Of a DNA stretch of 64,000 nt, positions 54,651 to 64,000 are shown in pieces. The notes under the pieces were generated by a model. It saw only the letters and a program-made list of their open reading frames with translations. It was not told where the DNA came from and did not search any database. Numbering within the stretch: the stretch's first letter is position 1; the number at the start of each line of letters is the position of its first letter. This DNA comes from Bursaphelenchus xylophilus (Eukaryota; Nematoda; Chromadorea; Rhabditida; Aphelenchoididae), in NCBI GenBank assembly GCA_904066235.2, contig CAJFCV020000002.1, positions 372,001-436,000 of the forward strand, written 5' to 3'. A program made the position numbers and the translations under genes.

Positions 54651-57355
54651 ATGGGGAAAAAACAGTCGCGCAGAAAGATGAAGAATCAGGAATACAGAAG
54701 GCGAATGTAGGTGGAAACGACCGTAAGAAGGCCCTGATAGTGGTTCTATTCTACAGAAAGACTTAACAGAATCAATTTTGATTTAGGAAATACCAAGACC
54801 GAAAAGATGACATCCCCGATTGCCCTTCGCTGGAGTCCCTGGAACTGAACGAATCTGACCATGAACTGTTAGTTACTGATTATTTATGCGAAAATACGAA
54901 AGTTTTATGGTGTCTTGAGATCAGAAGGAACTGTAATCTGTCTAGTTTTGGTATAGTCTGCAAAAAATTACTTTCAATTTTGGCATGGCCAATACAAAAA
55001 AATGATGAGAATTTGCGATTTTAACTGTTAATTTTGTTGACTCTAGGCATAGAAGGTCGTAAATGGCCTGTAGACTTAATATACGCCCTTATGGTCATCA
55101 TTTTTACTCTTTTAGAAATGAGATTTTACTGGGATGTCTGGTATAATATAAGTCTAAAAATCCATCTTCCATCGTATAAAATGTCTTCTAGTTTTTGCAA
55201 TAGCGATAATATTATACAACAATTTTCTGGGGCTGTTTTTGAACTTTAATACACTTTTTTAATTATATGATTACATATCTAAAACAACATAACTCCGAAA
55301 GGGAATCTCCATTTTGCTGGTATAAATAGCCCCGCTAACTCAACAACACACACACGAACAACCATTTTTCTGATATCCCATTCCCAAATGAAATGTCAGC
55401 TCGCCATTTCAAGACATCCCAAATGAATATCAGAAACAAAACAACGGCGGCTTGACCCTGAGGGCAGGGCCGGAAATCTGAATGCCCGAAAAATTTCCGA
55501 GTAGACGAATGGCATGTCAAACAATTTATCAAACGAATATATCTCGTGAATATGGTAAAATATTTGTATGGGAAAACATTTCAGGCCGGTTACCGCTGAT
55601 CCCAGCTTGTCCGGAAATAGTCATCAAAATCAGGTGGAGACGTCGGCTGGGCTCGGATATGAGGATGTGGCTGGGCGCAACGAAGCTGGTGATCGATCCA
55701 ATATCTTCAATTGGTAAGGGGGACGGGATTTGGAGAAGATTTTGCTTAGTGTTTGTAGTAGACATGATTTTTTCTTATGATAGGTGGATAATATAAAAAA
55801 ACAGATGGCAGTAAAAAAAAAGAATTTTTCATACGAAATATAGGACCTTATTTTGGCTGATTTTATAATGAAACATCGATTTTTCATCGATTTTTGCCAA
55901 GATATAAGTGAATTAGATCTTATTATTGGTTTCATCGAAGTAAACGATGTTTATACCCGTATAGTAACCTTCAATTTGAGGTACAATCCTTATTCTCAAC
56001 CCTCATTTTTTACTAACATCCCATGGGCTTGCCCTATCGTATTTTACCATATGAAAAATTTACTATATGCAGTTTTTGTAAATTACAAAAAAATCACAAC
56101 ACAAAAATAATGCGTCACAGTAACCCCAAATTATTTGATACCACTTCAATGTCGAGCTACAGCGTCTAATTTGTCATTGTTTTAGCCGTGACAGTGACCA
56201 ATACAGTGCAGCTTCGTTTGATGACTATCTCCGAGCGTAAGTGAAGTAATTCATATCTTATACGATACATTCTAGCCCTCTGTTCAACGTCGACAAGCTT
56301 GCTCCGGTTCTCGAAGGCATTGGTACCACTATCTTGGAGATTATTGTTCAACTCTTCCAAATGGCCCGATTTGGAGTGAAATATCCGGTAAGATGAAGGG
56401 AATTTGGTATTATAAATTAAATAGAAAGCAACTGTAGGGTAGAATGAGGCCTTTTTGCGCTATTTTGGACAGCTTTAGACAATAAAATTTGATCAACTTG
56501 GTTTTAAATTACTTCATTTTACCGTACCCATTGATGACTGAAGCTCAAATTCTGATTTTGAAGATTTTGAGTGGCCGTAGTTTTGTTGTTACTGTATTTT
56601 TCATGGCGTATGGGCTTTATTATTGAGAGACTCAGTCATCAACATAGAAATTCTATATTGCTTCAGGCACCTTTTTTTCAGAATGGACCTACAGTGGGGG
56701 ATCTGATCCAGTGGCAAAAAACGTACCATGTTGCATCCAGGAAGTATAAAAAATGTGGCAAAATACCTCCCTCTCCAAGTGAAAAAACTCCGATTTCAAA
56801 AGCGCGCCCACTCTTTTTGCGAGGAAAAAGGGATCGCCCTTCAAAACGAGGTTTTTTTCACTTGTAGAGGGAAGCATTTTGCCACATTTTTGATGCTTCC
56901 TGGATGCAAAATGGGACTTTTTTTGCCACTGGATCTGGTCCCGCACTGTAGTCATGATAATAAAAAGTTGATTGAACTCTCAAGGAAGAGTCACATTGCT
57001 GACCGATCTTAGATTAGCTCGGCACTATACCATCAACCGTATTTTACAAAGTTTTTTTCAGACTCCTTTCGCTATATGTCTGGTCATCGTCGGCCTTTAT
57101 TTTGGGATTTTGTACCTGGAAATCTCGGTCGCTGCGACACTCGACTTTTTCGTTGGAGTCTCTTGGCCCCCACTGCACATTTTCTTCAGAAATACGGAGC
57201 GATTCTTCAATTCGATTGGGTCTTGGTTCGGGGAAATGGACGAAATTGGGCAGGCAATGTACTGCGACATGGCTTCCACATGGTGCCATCGCTTCAGATT
57301 GATGTGTGACGTTCAATGCTCCTTCACTGAGCTGGCGCTGAACAGAAACCGCTAA
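54651..57355 (+). CDS. Membrane protein of unknown function (240 aa)
   Basis: Exons 54651-54706, 54787-54867, 55585-55713, 56186-56236, 56276-56387 and 57062-57355 join in phase. The N-terminus is strongly basic (MGKKQSRRKMKNQEYRRRM), followed by an acidic stretch (DDIPDCPSLESLELNESDHE) and a polar, low-complexity region to about residue 106. Residues 107-144 are amphipathic and hydrophobic (IGTTILEIIVQLFQMARFGV). A membrane span follows at about 145-172 (FAICLVIVGLYFGILYLEIS), then an aromatic region (WPPLHIFFRNTERFF) and a C-terminal part with four Cys (YCDM, TWCH, LMCDVQC). No family recognised; the clean phase through six exons is the main evidence that it is real. Intron 5 has an A MITE. 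AATAAA lies about 50 bases after the stop. Confidence 0.75.
56692..56948. repeat. Family A MITE in intron 5 of the unknown membrane protein gene
   Basis: CAGTGGGGGATCTGATCCAG to GGATCTGGTCCCGCACTG, TA at 56690-56691 and 56949-56950. Confidence 0.9.
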
Positions 57356-58408
57356 CTGGAGCGTTAATTGGGATCAAGAAGAAAAATTGAGGAATTTTGC
57401 TGATTTTTCGAATAAAAATATCGATTTTCATGTGTAATTGTATATTCGAATCTTCTTATTTCGACTCTTAGAGTCCCCATTTTCCTAAAAAATTATTTGG
57501 ATATCATTTTACATCAAAGGGAACACTCAAACGGCCATTTCTTCTCAGAAAGCTACCAAAAGTGTCATGGATAATATAATTTAGCCCAAACGCCGTAGAG
57601 AAATTAAATCTACAAACGTCAGAAATTTGTTAAAGTCGTTTTAGAGCATGCTTTTACCATTTTAAGGCCGTTTACATCTGTTGCACGCACTGCAACGGAA
57701 TGCCAAAAATAAGAAAAATGGCGGGTATTTCAAAAATTCTCGCTCCAAATGACTATAACGGCAGAACTTGTATTGGAAGAAGGCGTGTTAGACCCAATTA
57801 ACTTAAAAATTAATGAAAAACGGCATTGGTTTTCTGTACACAGAGTCAGTTTTTATATTATCCATGACAGCTGCAGCTGATTACAAAATTTTAGATTTTT
57901 GGTTGAAAATAATTCTAGATTTAGACCAAATTGCCCACAGAACAATTACAAATGACGATGTTTAACAGCGTTTCAGCCCTTGAGGAAAAATCGCATAATG
58001 TTCCTTTTGACTCACCAAAAGATTATCAATCCGTCTGGCCAGAGATTGCTTCCCAGTTTATGTCCCACATATGTTTGTTCCATGCAAAATGGAACAGACT
58101 TTCTGCCCAATACTATAATTTTTCGGGATTATTTCAAAATTTCTACCTCGAAATCCGATACCTTTTTACATTACACATAACAATAAGAAACATAAAGTTT
58201 CTTCCCCGTTTCCAACCGCACGTTCGCCCCGAAAACCACACGCGCACCGTTCCGTGGCCATGGCCTGAGCCTTCGGTTCTCCCCGCCCTCCCCTCTTCGC
58301 TTATATCCCGGGCAAATGTTTCGCCTTTATATTTTAGTGTTTGCACTCTGAATTGGTGAAGTCGGTTCGCACGTCTCGGCCCAAAGCCAAGCAACAAAGT
58401 GGACGAAA
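57356..58408. other. Intergenic and upstream region of lactate dehydrogenase
   Basis: Two copies of the TCATGGATAATATAA word: 57565-57579 on plus and 57854-57868 on minus. A CT- and GC-richer promoter-like part occupies 58200-58400, with TTATATCCCGGG at about 58303 and CTTTATATTTTA at about 58324. A CACGC (reverse GCGTG, a minimal hypoxia-response core) is at 58239-58243 but is too short to weigh. Confidence 0.4.
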
Positions 58409-62330
<3,922 letters not shown>

Positions 62331-62491
62331 ACGGTGGTTGATAATAGTATTTTAAGCTTATTTTGATGTCTTTTACATTATGTGGATCTTTATATTGTAG
62401 TATAGGTAACATGGTAATAAATATGTGTAGTGGAATGGTTTGGTAATTTTGAATCGACTAAAAATTGAATTGTGTATCAATTTTTCAAATA

Positions 62492-62740
62492 CAGGACCTT
62501 ATATCTTCCAGTGGCAAAAAAACGTATCATTTTGCATCCAGGAAGCATCAAAAAATGTGGCAAAATACCTCCCTCTCCAAGTGAAAAAAACTCCGATTTC
62601 AAAAGCGCGCCCGCTCTTTTTGTGAGGAAAAATTCAAAACGAAGTTTCTTCACCTGGAAAGGGAGGCATTTTGTCACATTTTTGATACTTCCCGGATGCA
62701 AAATGGTATGTTTTTTGCCACTGGATCAGGTCCTTCACTG
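62492..62740. repeat. Family A MITE downstream of LDH
   Basis: CAGGACCTTATATCTTCCAG to GGATCAGGTCCTTCACTG; inner arms intact. Confidence 0.87.
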
Positions 62741-63155
62741 GAAATAAACATTAGAAAAAATTCTATTTTTGAAATCCCCGCCATCGGTGCAGTCCGCACA
62801 GGTGTAAGAAAAGTTTTTTTTTCAACTTTTTTTACCCAGCGGGCCTTGAAACTCCCATGATTCCAAATTTCGATCATGAAAATTTCAAAAAAAAAGTTTA
62901 AAATCTTGAGAAATTTTGAGTTCAGAGCTCTCGAAGAGTGATCAATCAACCTTCCTTCTGAACGAAAATGCCGCCAAATGAGCGCAAATTCAATTTTCAT
63001 GCAATTTGTTTCACTATGCAAATTAATCCCCAACAAAAGCCAAAAATCCTAAAAGTGCAAGTTCAGTTTTTTTCGATTATTTGAATTTCCAAAATCCGCG
63101 CCATTGTTTAGTTTGTGCAGTCAGTCAAGCCGGTCGAGTTGATAAAAACAACAAA

Positions 63156-63656
63156 ATGGGCGGGTCGTAAGTTTTTTTTATAGTGTTGAACCTGATCCAG
63201 AGGCAAAAAACGTATCATTTTGCGTCCGGGAGGTATCCAAAATGTGGCAAAATGCTTCCCTATCCAAGTGAAAAAACTTCGTCTTCAAAAGCGCGCCCTT
63301 CAAAACGAAGTTTTTTCACTTGGAGATGGAAGCATTTCGCCTCATTTTTGATGCTTCCCGAATGCAAAATGGTACGTTTTTTGCCGCTTGATCAGGTCCG
63401 TCACTGTAGACAGTCGTTGTAGTACCGTTCTTTCTGCACTGATCGACCGACTCAGCCCGTATTTTTCTTCATTTTTAGAGAGTCGAAGCCAGAGCGCAAT
63501 CGATTCCCCATGGTTCCGCACCGGCCGATTTTGAGGAAGCCGTTGAATCGTAGCAAGAACAACAAGAAGAAAAGCAAGAAGTCGCCGAAGAATCTGAGCA
63601 AGGAGGACAGACTCCCGCATAAAACAACGACTCCTCCAAGCGGTACTGCGGTTGAG
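63156..63656 (+). CDS. Basic, possibly N-myristoylated protein, 3' part outside window or unseen
   Basis: Exons 63156-63166 (ATGGGCGGGTC|GTAAGT) and 63479-63656 (acceptor TTTTTAG, donor GTAAGG) join in phase to 63 residues. The start MGGSESKP fits the N-myristoylation pattern G2-xxx-S6. After it comes a basic stretch, RSKNNKKKSKKSPKNLSKED. No later exon is visible before the window ends, so the protein is incomplete. Intron 1 contains an A MITE. Family not recognised; a membrane-attached signalling or cytoskeletal protein is a guess from the myristate and basic motif. Confidence 0.55.
63181..63406. repeat. Family A MITE in intron 1 of the gene at 63156
   Basis: TAGTGTTGAACCTGATCCAG to TTGATCAGGTCCGTCACTG; it begins 14 bp after the donor. 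Confidence 0.87.
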
Positions 63657-63984
63657 GTAAGGTCTAGGTAGAGGTGACGTCATTGGTCATCATGATGATG
63701 ATAATCTGTTATTAATAGTGGATTCGACACCCAAAAATACTTTTTTAGAGTTAAATATGGCCTGTTTGTTGAGTTTTTTAGTTTATTGAAAAATTTGGAA
63801 TACATTTTTGTGGATACACTGGCAAAAAATTATATTGTAGTAGGTGGTCTATTATAATATAAAAATTTTACGTTGACATACCCGCTTCGTCCCTGTCCTT
63901 GTGTTGGGCGTATTATCAGTTTTAAGGGATTCAGAGAAGTATATTGCGATATATCTGAAGCATATTACACTAGACGTTATCTAT
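63657..63984. other. Right-end stretch, no exon seen
   Basis: AT-rich with one ATTATAATATAAAA word near 63853. Probably intron 2 of the gene at 63156. Confidence 0.4.
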
Positions 63985-64000
63985 GGTGGCGGACCTGATC
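63985..64000. repeat. Family A MITE left tip, cut by window end
   Basis: TGGTGGCGGACCTGATC matches the A tip and runs off the window. Confidence 0.65.

Noticed and set aside
55034..55249. 71-codon hydrophobic frame (VDLIYALMVIIFTLL)
   Set aside because: It lies in intron 2 of the 54.6-kb gene, has no splice context, and the flanking exons join in phase without it.

Overview
The window is nuclear DNA from a nematode. The evidence is short introns with GTAAGT donors and TTTTCAG/TTTTAG acceptors, many acceptors lying 0-25 bases upstream of a start ATG as expected for spliced-leader trans-splicing, and nematode-type families (an SXP/RAL-2 protein, a tetraspan family, an ABCD3/PMP half transporter, a HAF/TAPL half transporter, an HSP-16-like chaperone). 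The species cannot be named from this sequence. I rebuilt exon models by hand from frame, phase and splice signals; most conserved genes close in phase from ATG to stop.

Layout. 1-5.8 kb: GC-rich repeat, the 3' part of an SXP/RAL-2 gene, a small Ala-rich secreted protein, then transposon debris. 5.8-8.7 kb: no convincing gene. 8.7-16.2 kb: two complete tetraspan genes, a possible decayed third member, a possible 77-aa membrane protein on the minus strand, and a long-TIR element. 16.4-20.5 kb: two short-chain dehydrogenase genes tail to tail. 23.4-27.7 kb: ABCD3-like peroxisomal half transporter. 27.8-28.8 kb: single-Ig-domain protein (minus). 29.5-30.1 kb: hAT-like element. 30.2-31.5 kb: HMG-CoA lyase. 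32.2-36.8 kb: HAF/TAPL half transporter with a small heat-shock protein gene nested on the opposite strand of its fourth intron. 37.1-38.4 kb: Cys-rich secreted protein. 38.7-39.3 kb: GCGGGCAA-repeat element. 39.8-42.1 kb: isobutyryl-CoA dehydrogenase. 45.3-47.3 kb: acetyl-CoA hydrolase/4-hydroxybutyrate CoA-transferase family. 48.0-53.2 kb: TMCO4-like alpha/beta-hydrolase membrane protein (minus), with a decayed mariner in one intron. 54.7-57.4 kb: membrane protein of unknown function. 58.4-62.3 kb: lactate dehydrogenase with two alternative first exons. 63.2 kb to the end: start of a possibly myristoylated basic protein.

Functional theme. Several genes handle acyl-CoA or central carbon: peroxisomal acyl-CoA import (ABCD3), leucine/ketone metabolism (HMG-CoA lyase), valine catabolism (ACAD8), CoA transfer/hydrolysis, lactate dehydrogenase, plus two SDRs. 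From memory, C. elegans pmp-1/pmp-2 and the acetyl-CoA hydrolase acer-1 also lie close together, so part of this may be old microsynteny.

The unusual side of the window is its repeats. One palindromic TA-flanked MITE family (called A here) has about 23 copies, many inside introns. A second palindromic family (B) has about a dozen. Smaller families C, D and F are nested in or next to them. Two elements flanked by 8-bp duplications (29.5 kb and 38.7 kb) consist largely of one iterated GC-rich word. Two short dispersed words also stand out: the palindrome GCACNGTGC (13 non-coding hits) and a (G/T)(G/A)TAATATAA motif, often in the context TCATGGATAATATAA, concentrated in non-coding DNA after 32 kb. 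No tRNA, rRNA or CRISPR array was seen.
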